From Sinohyriopsis cumingii (taxonomy: Eukaryota; Mollusca; Bivalvia; Unionida; Unionidae), in contig CM068831.1 in NCBI GenBank assembly GCA_028554795.2, positions 67,617,982-67,681,981 on the forward strand: a stretch of DNA of 64,000 nt, in the 5' to 3' direction. The notes beneath the pieces were generated by a model, which had not been told where the DNA came from, ran no database searches, and was given only the letters and a program-made list of their open reading frames with translations. The position numbers were made by a program, and so were the translations under genes. Shown here one piece after another: positions 1-12,647 of the stretch; the stretch's first letter is position 1; the number at the start of each line of letters is the position of its first letter.

Positions 1-249
1 TAATTTGCTTTCATAAGATAATCATCTTAATATCAGTGACATGAGAGAGCGGTAGGAGTTTGGATGATTTAATATTTCGATGTAACTTACATTGTTGGAA
101 GTTGTGAACAATATGAGCATATCTGACGAACAAGGAAGTCTGATTCAGCAAAGCATCACATCAGGTTATCACTTTTATCAAGGAATTAAGGGGAAATACC
201 TTCACAGAGACCCCAACGGTGCGAGTAAAATGTCTTAAGCAAAAAGTAA

Positions 250-580
250 TTTCCATGTTGTGCGTAAGTGTGTGTGATTCTAATGTTTAACATAGCTTAA
301 AAAACATTTGCAGTAATATAGCTACGATGTCTGCAGTGTGACAGATTATAGTGATATCTAGCCCTGAGGCATCATGTCGCAGATATTATCCAGACACCAC
401 ACCGACCAGGAAAAACACCCACCACTTAATGTTGAGCGCCAAGCGAAGCAGCTGCTTGTACCATGTTTATTAGTTTTTGGTGTGACTCGGCCTGGGTTCG
501 AACCCGCGAACTCTCGCATCCAAGGCGGTGGTTCTAACCAATAGGCCAACGGTGCTATTACCATGTTTGATATATAATGG
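250..580 (-). mobile_element. tRNA-derived SINE, family A
   Basis: Read on the minus strand, the tRNA-like head at about 482-562 has an A-box-like stretch (tggcctattggttag) and a perfect B box (ggttcgaaccc). The body runs down to a 'tgtgtgtgattctaatg' tail near 260. The same body recurs at 4205-4545 and 6165-6630. It is absent from the matching place in U1 (about 13555), so it inserted after the units separated. Confidence 0.75.
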
Positions 581-3500
581 ATTTTACATGTGACCAGTCT
601 GTCTGAGGTAATATTTATTGTGTTTTGATGCAACAGACCAGTTTAAGGGAACGTGACCCTTGTACATGGCGCCCTTTGATTACAATTACACAGGAGTGCT
701 ACCTGTGGGGAAAATAAAACTCTTGCAACAGAAAGACATATCTCTGAGACAAGTTAACTGGAACATTGTATTCTCAGTAGCCATTCTATATCCTTCCTTT
801 GCCATACTTCATGTGAATCCCAGTGACACATCTTTCCACATTTATGGCCAGCTTAGGAAACGTTTGCAGGGCTCATCAGGATAGTTTTTGAAAAATCTAC
901 AGGACGTTGGATTGCTGATGGTAGATGTGACAGTCCATGCCACTGTCCACGTTTTGGAACCAATAGTGTGTTAGAGGTGAATTCCGGTGTAGTCTTAGAC
1001 ATCGAGCCAGCAGAGGTAATTTAAGTGCTTGTTTGCAAGATAAGAATTAAAATATTTATATGTCTGAATATTCTTATGGATTCTTCAATTCTGGAAAGTT
1101 GTATATTTGCATGCACTGGCAAGGATTCATTTTTGAGACACAAGAAAATAAGCATATGTTTACAAAGTTACTTCTGTAAATTTCATGCATTTGCTCTGTA
1201 AATGCAAATAGTTGCAAATACGTTTAAGCAATGTATTGGTGACACCATATCAAGAAAAACAGATGTAATGCATGTTAATGCTGACCAGATAATTCGTTTG
1301 TCCCAGATCAAAGAAGTAACGTGCAGAATCCACATGGGAAAACTGGACATGCTAGATTGAAGTTGAGGTTGACACTATTGTCACATACAGCCATCTGCAG
1401 ATAGAAATGGAAGAAGGAGAACATGAGAACCATTCAGTATTTTGATGTTTGGCATGTTCATAGATTTTTTCATAGCATAATGTTTACTATACCAGATTAT
1501 ATCATATGATAAGGGGAGAACCCATTACATTTGCAGGGAAAACAAACAAAGATCTACAAAAAATCTGACAGAAAAATATAGCTTTGTATTTGTTTAATTC
1601 CATGTGTGAAGAAATAAAAATGAAATTAATTGCCAGGGAAAGATAATTTGCGGATGTGAAGAATGGATTTGGAGAACTCCAAATACATCTGTTGGTGCTT
1701 CCATCCCATTTAACTCAGCAATACTATGCAATATCAGTGAAAATATTTCCTATCGAAGGCGAGTGAGAATCTTCAAACAAATAGTGGTGACCATCACTTA
1801 GCAGGCAACTACAGAGGTTCTGCTCATAGAGACTGTAATCAGGACTTTAGAAACACACAAAAACGCCAGTATTCCATCACAAGTTGTCATATTAAAATAA
1901 GCATCTCCTCATCAAAGTACTAAACTTTATACCTAATAATGATGACACAGGGCCCCGGTTTATCATATACTTAGGTGCGAACTGTATAACCTATTGTTGG
2001 TGAAATAATTACATATTGCTGATTCCAATATTTTCACACGTGTATAAATATCCTTGTATATTTATAGATGAAAATATCAGATTTTGCATCATATCTTTGG
2101 GCGCTTCATTGTGTATGCCTGCAGAAGTTATTCATGCAGAAAAAATGCACTTTTGAGCAATAACAAATTAGAAATGGTATCACTTTTCAGTAGTGGAAAT
2201 TAATTGTCGCTTAATTTATTTCAAACCAATCGCCCCACCGAGAAATTATATCTCCTTCCCTCCTTGACAAAAGTGATAAACCTAATGTTGTGCTTTGCTG
2301 AATCGGAACAGCTTTGCGATCAGATATGATAAAATAGTTTACAAAATGTCAAAATGTATTGCAACAGATTATGTCTTCCCAATCACACCGCTCGCTAATC
2401 ACTGATAGTTATTGAATCGTCATATGAAAGAGAAACGTCATATTTCGTTTTCACTTTAGTTTACGATCCTGCAAAGACTGGGTTTAATGCTGCTCTGTGT
2501 CTGAATGATGAACTAGTTTTTGTGATTGAAATATTTGACTAGTTGTGATATCTCTTCCTTCTTCTTACAAGTTATGATATTCAAAATCTAAACATCTTAA
2601 GTATGTATAGTGCCAGAAAACCTGCACAATATGCAAATTAAATTCACACTAACACAAAATATTCTTAGACTCTAAGTAACTGTTATGAATATTTAATTAG
2701 CTTTGTTTGTTAGCTTTATTTTAGTTTTTTGCATTACATGCTATTGTAATGTAACATTGTATGTTGTTCTTGACCTTGTCCAAAATTGAGCTCATTTCTG
2801 CTTGACCCAGATTAACTTCTTTATTTTATTTATTGTAAACAACTGATACTTAACTATTTATTCTCAGTATGGATGGGGTTAAAATCAGTATTATTATTAA
2901 TAGAGAAGTAAATTATACATAATCTAGGTTCTTCTTACTAGAAGGTTATTTTCCATCAGGTAATAGGTTTTTTTTTATCATAGAAAAAATTAGTTATTCT
3001 AATGGTTTTTTCGCTGGAACTACAAAAGTGCTCTGATATAATTCTTTGATAAAGACATTCACTGCAATTTATAATGTATTCAAACCTGCAATTGTATTTC
3101 TGTGATACAACAAAAGACTGTTGGCACATAAGCACACTATAACAGACACATCATTGCCGTCAGTTTTTGGATTTATTTTTGACTACTACTGAAGTTTATT
3201 CAGGACTTTAAATTACTAGGACTTGTGTCTGTAATTCTTGGATTTTTGGGGGGATTTAATTCGCAATACTGAAAGTTCTTTTTCTCATTTTCATTTTGTA
3301 TTCTAGGAAAATAAAATATCTGTTAATTTTACAACACTTTCTGTCTTCACTTTTTTCTGATTTTTACTTTAAGAGTATAGGTCGTAACATAACAGAGAAA
3401 GCAATACCAAACACTTTAGTAAACTTCAACAAATAATGTGTTTCCATTGAATACAAATCCAAATTTTTAAAGAAACTTCCAGTGTTGTGAAGAAAATCCC

Positions 3501-4204
3501 AAATAATCCTGAAAATTCTTTCATAAGTCAAACAAAAACAGATAGAATGCTTCGAATAAATTCAGGTTTCGAATGTGCCTACATATCAATCGTGTTTATT
3601 GATCTGATATGTCAGCAGTCTTGTTGTATCACAATGGTATAATCCATATATATAGCTTTGATATTAGGCACATGGATCCTTGTTTTTCATTGTTTATGTT
3701 ACTAATTAAAACAAATATTTATAACTGAACATAGCAGTAAGATGAAAATAATTAAAATCTGAATTGTATTAATTACCCCAAATAATGATGGTAATAACCA
3801 TAACTTCACAAACTTCTCAATTAATGACATAATGGACTTCAAAAAAGTTTATAATGACTATGTCCTATCCAAGGTTCCAATAATTATTCCTATGCTTTGA
3901 AATTATTAGATCCACAAGAACATATTAGCAAATTAAGACTAAAACAGAATGAAGTCAATATATCTTCAAGAGACTGGTGTCATTTACACTTCTCCAAAAG
4001 CTTACAGATAGAATACTGGTACTTAATGTATATGAAGTCTGTATCAAATATGTGTCTACTGGTCTGAATATTTTATTAAATTTACTCAATGTATCCCGAT
4101 AACATTGACATGTTTAAGGGCAGATGGAAGACATGCAAATAATAATCAAAATAGCATCAATCAAGCCAGTGACCAAAGTGAGCTGATGCACAAATATAAC
4201 TTTA
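581..4204. other. Gene-poor U0 DNA
   Basis: No supported gene. Much of it aligns with U1 13640-15300. The blocks at about 1770-2460 and 2690-3395 are not found in U1 or U2 and may be insertions; I see no terminal repeats or coding sequence that would name them. Short open frames here are not conserved between units. Confidence 0.6.
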
Positions 4205-4545
4205 TGTTTGGCTCTGTGTGTGTGTGTGTGTGTGTGTCTGTGTGTGATTTGAATTTTTTACGTATCTGTAACTATGTTGCAGTCATACTGCTACGATGTC
4301 TAGAATGTGGTAGTTTATAGTGATATCTAACACTGGAGCATCATACTGAAGACATGTAGCATCATGTCCCACCCAGTCAAATTGTCCTAACACTAACATC
4401 TTAATGCTGAGCACCAAGTGAGGCAGCTGCAAGTACCATTTTTATAAGTCTTTGGTATGACTTGGCCAGGGTTCAAAACTGCGACCTCCGACATCCGAGT
4501 CAGATGTTCTAACCACTTAGGCTACCAGAGTGGTACCTTATGCAT
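4205..4545 (-). mobile_element. tRNA-derived SINE, family A (second copy, with TG tail)
   Basis: Same family as 250-580. The tail end is a (TG)n run at 4216-4250, then the shared body ('gctacgatgtct', 'tagtgatatctaac'), then the decayed tRNA-like head near 4460-4535 ('gggttcaaaactgcgacc' is a degenerate B box). No counterpart is seen in U1 or U2. Confidence 0.65.
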
Positions 4546-6164
4546 TCATGTGACTCATTCACATCCTGGAAAGAGAAATCACGGACGACATCAAATTGTT
4601 CAATCCATTATACCTTCTGCTCTTGGATTTTCTCAATCAAATCTTGCTGAAGTCCTCAAGGTCTCTACCTTCTTCCATGGCGATCAACCATACATGAAAT
4701 AAAAATATATCTTACATTCAGTGTTGTGAGTAAGTACCTTAATTACTAAGAGACTTCTTGTGAATTTATTGGTTCATGATAAAATACCAAACTTTCCTCT
4801 TATAATCATCATAGCTTCAAAAGCTGACTTCCTTTTCATGACATTCTTCTCATCCAACCTTGATCATGGGATCCTACGTGCTACAATGTACTGAAAGTTT
4901 TCAGGATAGTCACTATTTCTCTCTCCTATAATGTAACCATATTAAAACCTGTATCCAATCCATCTCTGGCTGATGTTACATGTACATTTTCCTTTGACCC
5001 AGAATATAAAGTGTTAGACAATATATCTGGCCCTGCAACACAGGTTTGAGCTTTATCCATTTAAGACCCTGGTACACCTGAGGAATTTATCAGGTAAAAT
5101 GAATCTGAATCTAATAGTCAGTGATACACAAATTTCATATTAATTCAGGTATCAAAGCCAAAGTAACTCATATATATAGTATTGACCCAAATAATAATCT
5201 CTCAAGCCACATCTACAACTAGCACATAAAAACCTTTATCTAAAAACAAACTAGTGATTTAACTGGATATAATACCAGCAGTCATACATATGTACCAGTA
5301 AATCACAACCCATTATGAGTCCTCTAGGCCATGTTGGCATCAATCAATGGATGCGTGGATGGTCAGACAGATGGATAAATAATGAATGTATACAGAAGAT
5401 GAATATATATATATATAGACAAAGATTAAATAATCAAATGACAATAAGAAACAATACATGGTTTGATTACATATTGTAAAGTGGACATGTAATGTACACA
5501 TGATGTTATTGCTGAGCTTGCGTGTTTTTTTATAGTCTTATCATCAATTCGTCTACCTTAAAGTTTCCCTATCTTTACGTTTTCTCGTTTTATCCAGCCC
5601 GAACACGATATTTTTTTCCAGTCCAGTAATGTATAAGTTGAAATAATTCATCTTTTTCTATCTTTTGATTCTTATGTTCAAGTTGAGAGTAAAAGTGTCA
5701 GAATTATCCTGATATGTTTTAATTCTTTTTCAATTTTTATTATTTCTTGGCCTAGAACATATATCTCTGTTTATCATCGATTTCATGGGTTATATATATC
5801 ATGCGTGGTGAAGCAAATCATCTGCTCTTAGTGTTGTCGATTGAATGATCTGAATAGCAGTAGATAAAGTACTGAATTTCTATCTTGACTCGCCTTCAGC
5901 TTCTAAAACTGTTTTATGCTCTTGTAAATCAATTTCAATTTCTACAGCACTGAGATTTTGGTGGATTTTCTGGGCATTCTATTCAATTAGGCTTATTAGT
6001 AACTTATTGTCCAATTGTACCTTCCATCATTTGATGTATTTCAATTGTTCTCACTTAACTAGTAGTAAGTAAAGTGATGAAGTAGTAAAATCAAGGACAC
6101 GGTTATTGTGGGGGAGTAATTAAGTAGTACATTCAAGGGCATGACAATTTTGTGGGCGTTTATT
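4546..6164. other. Gene-poor U0 DNA
   Basis: No gene recognised. The part from about 5620 onward aligns with U1 17440 and U2 33740 ('agtaatgtataagttgaaat' region). A short TA run lies at 5404-5417. Confidence 0.5.
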
Positions 6165-6630
6165 AATGTAGTGTGTATTTGTGTGTGATTTGTATTTTTA
6201 ACTTAGCTTTAGCAATTTTGCAGTCATATCGCTACGATGTCTGCAGTTTGACAGTTTATAGTGGTGTCTAGAACTGAGACATCATTGTTGTTGTTGTTGT
6301 TGTTGTTGTTGTGGGGTTTAACGCCATTTTTCAGCACACCATAGGCTATACATGGCGGCCAGTATTATTGGTGGAGGAAGAACCCGGGAAACCCCCGGAA
6401 AGAACCACCGACCCACGAGAAGCCACTGGCAAGCTTTCTCACATACCCACATTGTCCGAATTCGAGACTCGAACCAACGCAGACAGAGGTGAGATGGCAG
6501 TGATCCGTAACGGAGAGCGCTTTAGACCACTCGGCCACTCGGGGCCCCCTGAGACATCATGCCGCAGATATAAAGCATCATGTCCAACCCAGGAACATTA
6601 TCCTGACACCAAACCGACTATTTAGTGTTT
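6165..6630 (-). mobile_element. SINE family A (third copy), split by a SINE B insertion
   Basis: The body of family A is recognisable at 6165-6285 and resumes at 6549-6630 ('gacatcatgccgcagatata'). The tRNA head is missing, so it is truncated. The two halves are separated by the SINE B copy at 6286-6548, whose target duplication is made of SINE A sequence. Confidence 0.7.
6286..6548 (-). mobile_element. tRNA-derived SINE, family B, nested in SINE A
   Basis: Bounded by a 12-base direct repeat, ctgagacatcat, at 6274-6285 and 6549-6560. On the minus strand it reads from a Leu-tRNA-like head (ggccccgagtggccgagtgg, A box) through a B-box-like 'ggttcgagtct' region and a body with 'ggcgttaaac', ending in a (CAA)n tail. 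The conserved 3' body with 'gcgttaaac' resembles SINE tails I recall from bivalves; that link is from memory. Confidence 0.85.
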
Positions 6631-7189
6631 ACTATGATTTCGACACACTCACTACATCCCGAAGCATTAAGTCCCTTGCACTTGTGATATTCTTCACCAA
6701 ATGACGGATCACAACCAGCGACGCTTAGAAAAGTTTACATTTTCTGTGTATGCAGATCATAAAGTCTGCATAACAACAGAACAATTCTTTGATTTGATGT
6801 GTGCAAAAGAGCACATAGTCAGTATAGTACATAATTCATTGCAAATGCTCTGTTTCCTAAATAAAAGAATACATAAGTTAATAATGGCAATAAAAAATGT
6901 GCAAATAAATGTTCGGGGATAGACAGACAAACAAAGAGAGAACTCGACAGCGAGAGAAAATCATCTAAGTTGGAATGCATTACCAACATATTTACCTAAG
7001 TATTTTAGAGTTGTTAAAACTTCATTTTGGGGTAATTAAAGTAATTTGTACATGCTTGGTGTCTTCCAATAATAAGGACCAATATAAGATTCCATATGTG
7101 AGAGGAATACAGGACAGCTTAAAACAAAATGATATTCACACATTCGTCGAAATTGACTTAGTCTTTTAAGCAAAGAGATGTGGGTCGTA
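6631..7189. other. Gene-poor U0 DNA, conserved among units
   Basis: Aligns with U1 18690-19110 and U2 34930-35340 (for example 'agttggaatgcatta'). There is no conserved reading frame, so I see no gene. Confidence 0.55.
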
Positions 7190-8207
7190 TATCTATCCCA
7201 TCATGGCATGCTTGCTCTAATCTACGCAGACTACAAGCGAATACGAAGCTACAAAATATTACTGTTCATGGCCTTATATTTGCCGACGAATGTTCCATGA
7301 ATCTCAATTATAAGTTTGACATGTAAAACGGTATGGATCATTTCTTGTAGCTTGTTATTATTACGGTCTCAAAATCTATCAAAAAGACAAAGGGGATGCA
7401 CCATCTTGCAGCAAGGAATCAGTTCATATAGCCAACCATCAGAGCAAATGGATAATCACTATTGTCAGTGACATGTTCACCTATCTCGGCAGCACACTGT
7501 CACCTACTGTCCACTTCGATGATGAAACGGCTGAATTGGCAAAGCAAGTGTGGCCTTTGGCAGAATACGCGCAAACGTGTGGGAGCGAAGAGGTATCAGT
7601 CTACACGTAAAACTGAAGGCCTACAAAGCCACCGTGTTGCCAAACTTGTTATATGTTAGCGTATGCCACGAAGTTCAATGGTTTTCTCATGGGCTGCTGA
7701 GGAAACTCGTGAGGATAAGATGGCAGAACAGGGTCGCAGGATCTGAATTTCTCAGACGAGCAAACATTCCAATTATACACAATGTGCCGATGGAATTACA
7801 GTGGAGACAGGCAGCCCCATCGCCAGGATATCAGGATCTCAGAGGAGCTACTAACAAGAAGATCGTCTATGTTGAGCTCAAGGAGGCAAAGTGATCTCAC
7901 AGTGATTATAATTAACGCTTCACAGATTCCTTCAAGTCATCCTTAAATTACTTCAACACTGTCCCTGAGCATTTGGATGATCTCGCACAGGATCCCTCCC
8001 CTGGCGCAGTTTCATCCACGCTGGAGCTAAAGACTTTGAACTGATGAAAATTGAAGAGTCAGACAGAAAGGTGAACAAGGTAAATCTCGAAAATGCAGCA
8101 CATCCTGCATTGATCAAGCAAGCGCAACCGGCATTTGCTGTCGAGTGTACAACAGACTGTAGGAGCACAAATTGACCTGATCTTACATACCCACACAACT
8201 CAAAACA
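7190..8207 (+). pseudogene. Non-LTR retrotransposon reverse transcriptase relic (U0)
   Basis: Decayed 3' part of a LINE open reading frame. Fragments in several frames match the C-terminal half of a common non-LTR RT. A 'FTYLGSTLS' motif is encoded near 7470-7500. An 'RIRANVWERRGIS' stretch follows near 7560-7600, and then the 'RKLVRIRWQNRV' motif near 7700. It is 5' truncated and full of stops. The same relic occurs in U1 and U2, so the insertion predates the duplications. The exact clade cannot be settled by eye. Confidence 0.75.
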
Positions 8208-8215
8208 GTTATTGA

Positions 8216-8468
8216 GGGGCCCCGAGTGGCCGAGTGGTCTGAAGCGCTCTTCGTTACGGATCACTGCCATCTCACCTCTGTCTGCGGCGGTTCGAGTCTA
8301 AGATTCAGCCAATGTGGGCATGTGAGAAAGCTTGCCAGTAGCTTCTCGTGGGTCGGTGGTTCTTTCCGGGGTTTTCCGGGTTCTTCCTCCACCAATAATA
8401 CTGGCCGCCATGTATAGCCTATCGTGCTCAAAAATGGCGTTAAACCCCACAACAACAACAACAACAAC
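8216..8468 (+). mobile_element. tRNA-derived SINE, family B (U0-specific)
   Basis: Flanked by a 14-base direct repeat, aaaacagttattga, at 8202-8215 and 8469-8482. The head 'gccgagtggtctgaagcgct' is Leu-tRNA-like, followed by a 'ggttcgagtct' B box, a body ending 'gcgttaaaccccacaac', and a (CAA)n tail. U1 (about 21215) and U2 (about 37610) show the empty site 'cagttactgatatctta', so it inserted in U0 after the units diverged. Confidence 0.92.
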
Positions 8469-8482
8469 AAAACAGTTATTGA

Positions 8483-9800
8483 TATCCTAGTTAACGATAA
8501 GTCAACTAATAAATTGGAAAACGCGTACAAGTTAAGACTCCGCAGGAAAACTGCAAAAATAATTAGTGTTTCGTGATTCATCTTTTGCAAGTAATAACTG
8601 GTCTAGAAAACATTTGTAAATGCAAATTGCATTGAGAGCAATAAGATTAATTATTTTCTTTCATTATATTCAGCAAAGCTTGCTGGTGTGATTAATGCGG
8701 GGATTTAAGTGAGTATAAAATTAGATGTGTCAGGTAAATGCAAAATTAAATTTATCTTCGAGTATATAAATAGGTAATCATTTATTATATTACAAGCTAG
8801 TCGAAGTCATTGATGCAAAATTTGTTCTAATAATAAACCTAGATAGTACTCGACTGGTACTACATTCCTCTATTAATTTAAGTAATATATTCGTTGGTTG
8901 TTTCATGATCCAAAAGGAGAAGATTTCATTGAGTACTAGTCTTTTAAGTCTTTTGTACAAATAAATTTTAAACAAGTTCGTCTTGACTAAAGGCGTTTTG
9001 AGGCTAGCTCCATCAGGAAGTTGTATCTTAACACCTGTTGCTCAAATTGTCGAAGGTATCAAGTCGTCACACTACCGTGCATTTGAAAAATATCTTAATC
9101 TTTATTTGTAGCTTCTTGCTGAAGTCTTTTCCATTCAGTTATTCACAAAATTTAGCATAAGTCATAGATTTTTTTGTTCCACAAAAATATATTCCTGAAC
9201 TAAAAAGAAGGACTTTAATAGGGTTGTATGCACTCCATAAGTCCACCGTAGGAACAAAAGGTGAAAACGTAAGATATCGTTAATAATTTCCTTAAACGGA
9301 TAAAATACAAAACATTATTGCTGTAACCTTCTGGAATGTGTTAATTTAGACAAAAACTAAACTTATTGTATTCTGAAATAGTGTATTTTTGAGGAATAAG
9401 GAAAAGTAGTATTATACGGTAAATAGGAGCAGGTGATATCTACTTATAAATTCATGGTACTAAGCTTCACTCGGACACTTATTTTGAAGAAAGCAACGGA
9501 AGAATACCAAATACTCGCAAAAGGCTGCACAAACATGCATTACAAGCTGTTGAATTGTTATTCATATGAACAGATTCGAACTAAGGAAGTCAAGTGTGTT
9601 ACACAAGATTACGGCATACAATTCCGACATGGTTTGGGTTATAATAGGTAGGTACAGGTTGTTGGAGATGACAAAGTAGTTATATTTATCTTCGGAAAAT
9701 GATATCTTAAGACAATTTAATTCAGAAATGGAATTAAAATGTAAACAAATGACAAAAAGCATTTCGCTACAGTCAATTTTATATTTTTCTGTTTTATTAT
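8483..9800. other. Gene-poor U0 DNA
   Basis: No gene seen. About 9000-9700 aligns with U1 21530-22120, including 'ggtttgggttataatagg'. The open frame across 9433-9651 is not kept in U1 or U2. Confidence 0.5.
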
Positions 9801-9803
9801 ATA

Positions 9804-9984
9804 TACATGCATACATACATACATGCATACATACATACATACATACATACATACATACATACATACATACATACATACATACATGCATTACATACATACA
9901 TACATGCATGCATGCATACATACATGCATGCATGCATGCATACATACATACATACATACATACATACATACATACATACATACA

Positions 9985-10014
<30 letters not shown>
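9804..10014. repeat. (CATA)n microsatellite
   Basis: About 210 bases of nearly pure CATA/TATG tetranucleotide with a few TGCA interruptions. Open reading frames across it on both strands (His-Thr-Tyr-Ile or Met-Tyr-Val-Cys repeats) come only from the repeat. U1 and U2 have no such repeat at the matching place. Confidence 0.95.
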
Positions 10015-10015
<1 letters not shown>

Positions 10016-10277
10016 GGTGTGTGTACGTTTGTGAAATGTGCGAAATGGGGACATATGTGTGAATACACACCAACTGTGCGGGTACACAACTCGAAACCGG
10101 GATGTACCCACATTAGTAATGTCGGCTTAAATGGAATGGCAGTCCGGTACCTAATGAAATAGGCGTATCTGAGCATGTCCCCGTTATGTCGGTATTTTTT
10201 TAGATGATGTTATACACAACAATACACATGTACCACTCGACTCAAAACTTTGCGTGTATCAGTCGGAAAACTGTGTT

Positions 10278-11325
10278 CACGTGTACGCGGTAAAATTTCA
10301 CACTGTTTTGCTGTCTGCTTGCGCACGTTGCTTCGGAAATAATCACAGAAGATGACATCAAGAAGAGCTAACAGGATTGAAATCATTTATGTAAACGTAG
10401 ACAAATATACATGAAATAGTTTCTCTTTTAACACAGAGAGCAATATCGATATACATGTTTATTAAATGTAGTCTAATATTCATAACACATTTCGCCAAAT
10501 TAGAACGAGAACACAAGAAAACTGAATAAAAGGTTTGATGCATATGTTATGCACGGTTTTTCGATGGGCAAGGGATTCTAGCCGTTCATCTGTTCCTCGT
10601 ATATTTACCTTATATTTAACTCTGAGCTATTGACATTTGGATAAGAAATACACTGGAAAATATCAACATAGAGTTTAGTTCATGTGGTTAGAAGAATAAT
10701 AACGAACAGTCTACGTGTTTAAAAAAAGCAAAACATAATACCATTTCTTTCCTCCAATTAACCGCGTTAGAAGTTAAGCTTGAACCAATAAGAAATAAAA
10801 AGGAGTTTTGTAAAAACTTGTACATGACACCAGTCACGACGCTGAAAGTACAAGTGTTCATACTCATGGTTAGTGTTTCTCGATGTATCTTAAATATGCT
10901 TTCTGGCTGAAATACAAATAATGTGAAACAAAATAATAATATAAATTTTGTTTGACTCAGACGTAAATTATCAAACATTTCTCATTCTTACCACGTTTAG
11001 TTAGTACCTTTTAATATTCTCTCTCTTTCTGTCTCTCTCTCTCTCTCTCTCTCTGCTTTGTTCCTTCTGTCTTTCTTCCGTCTTGCTAGCTTGATTTCTT
11101 TCTGGCTGTATGTCCCTTGTTTTGCCCTATTTCTAAGGACCTGATGACATTAGTTTGTTAATTTGGATGGGAACTGTGTTCATGAGGTGAGATTACTGCA
11201 ATATTTAGATGTATATATCAAATGCATAGTAAAATAGATCTTTTCTGACCATAATTTGTTAAGATAAAAATCTCCTCGCTTTGATGGTAAAAGTCATATA
11301 TTCCCGTTTTGTATGTTTTACAAGA

Positions 11326-11379
<54 letters not shown>

Positions 11380-12514
11380 CAAAAGAGTCAGGTAGAAGAT
11401 GTTTATCTCGTTTCACAATACCCATTTTTATCAGATCTTGAAAACAGATTCACACCAGTGACTTTCTTGGAAAGAAATACCCTTGTTGTATCCACGTTTA
11501 TGCGGTAAAAATTCACACAGTTTTGATGTCGGCTTGCACACTTTGCTTCAGAAATACTCACCGAAGATGGCATCAAGAAGAGCTAACAGGATTGAAATCA
11601 TTTATGTAAACATTGACAAATATGTATGACATATTTTATTTTTAACAGAGAGCGCAATATCGATATACATGTAAGTTAATGGCTAGTCCAACGTTCAGAA
11701 CACATTTCGCCAAATTAGAACGGATATTATACACGGTTTAAGATATTCTAGTCGTTCATCTATTATTGTATATTTAACTTATATTTAATTCTGAGCCATT
11801 TAAATTTGGATAAGAAATACAGAGGAATAAATCAACAGTGATTTTAGTTCATTCGAATGTGGTTGGAAGCAACATAACGAACAGTCTATATGGTTAAAAA
11901 ACATAACACCATTCTCTCCTCCAATTATCCACGTTAAAGTTAAATCCAACAAGACAAGCTTGAGCCAATAGGAAATAAAAATAACATTTGTAAGAACTTG
12001 TACATGACACCAATTAAGATGCTGAAAATAAAATTGTTCATACTCTTATTTAGTGCTCATCGATGTATCTTAAATGTGCATGCCAGCTGAAGCATAAATA
12101 ATGTGAAACAAAATAATAATATAAATTTCGTTTGACTCAAAGGTCAATTATTGAATACTTCTCATTCTGTCCTGGTTTAGTCAGTACCTTTTTATATTCT
12201 CTCTCGATGGATCGATCGATCGATGGATCGATCGATATATCGACATTGTCCTCTCTCTGCCTTTCTTCCTTCTTGTTTGCTTGATTACTTTCTGGCTTTA
12301 AGTTCCTTGTTTTGCCCGATATCTAGGGACCCGATGACTACAGTCATTAGTTTCTCAATAGCGATGGGAACTGTGTTCATGCGGTGAGATTACTGCAAAG
12401 ATGTATATATCAAATGCGTAGCAAAATTAATGTTTCCCTCATTTTTTTTTTAAATAAAAACGTCCCCGTTTTCATGGTCAAAATCATATGTCCCCATTTT
12501 GTAGGTTTTACAAG

Positions 12515-12550
<36 letters not shown>

Positions 12551-12640
12551 ACAGAAGAGTCAGGTAGAATATGCTTGTCATCTTTCACAATGCCCATCTT
12601 ATTCAGATTTTGAAAACAGATTCACACCGATGACTTTCTA
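10278..12640. repeat. Local 1.2 kb tandem duplication within U0
   Basis: 10278-11460 and 11491-12640 are two copies of one segment, recognisable by 'gctaacaggattgaaatcat', 'tgtgaaacaaaataataat', a CT-rich or GATC stretch, a (TG)n run, and 'agagtcaggtagaa'. Each ends in a block matching U1 22255-22340 ('aaaacagattc'). The CT run (11029-11054), the TG runs (11328-11378, 12520-12547) and a (GATC)n run (12205-12232) lie inside. No gene is seen. Confidence 0.8.
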
Positions 12641-12647
12641 CTAATTA

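Larger units (their letters stand above)
1..12640. repeat. Tandem host unit U0 (partial, diverged, lacks FReD block)
   Basis: Leftmost visible copy of the tandem host unit. Its first ~200 bases (anchor around 'tgagagagcgg') recur near 13375, 30395 and 63675, and later blocks (5620-6130, 6660-7180, 9000-9700) recur in order in U1 and U2. It is clearly more diverged than U1 is from U2. Blocks at about 1770-2460 and 2690-3395 have no counterpart in U1, and several SINEs are private to it. At about 12640 it jumps from the homologue of U1 22440 straight to the homologue of 29685, so the segment holding the FReD gene is absent. Confidence 0.85.

Noticed and set aside
482-562. tRNA gene on the minus strand
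   Set aside because: Same reason: it is the tRNA-derived head of a SINE with repeated copies at 4460 and elsewhere.
9562-10176. Long open frames on both strands (up to 204 aa) rich in Met-Tyr-Val-Cys or His-Thr-Tyr-Ile
   Set aside because: They are the translation of the CATA microsatellite; all frames stay open because the repeat has no stop.
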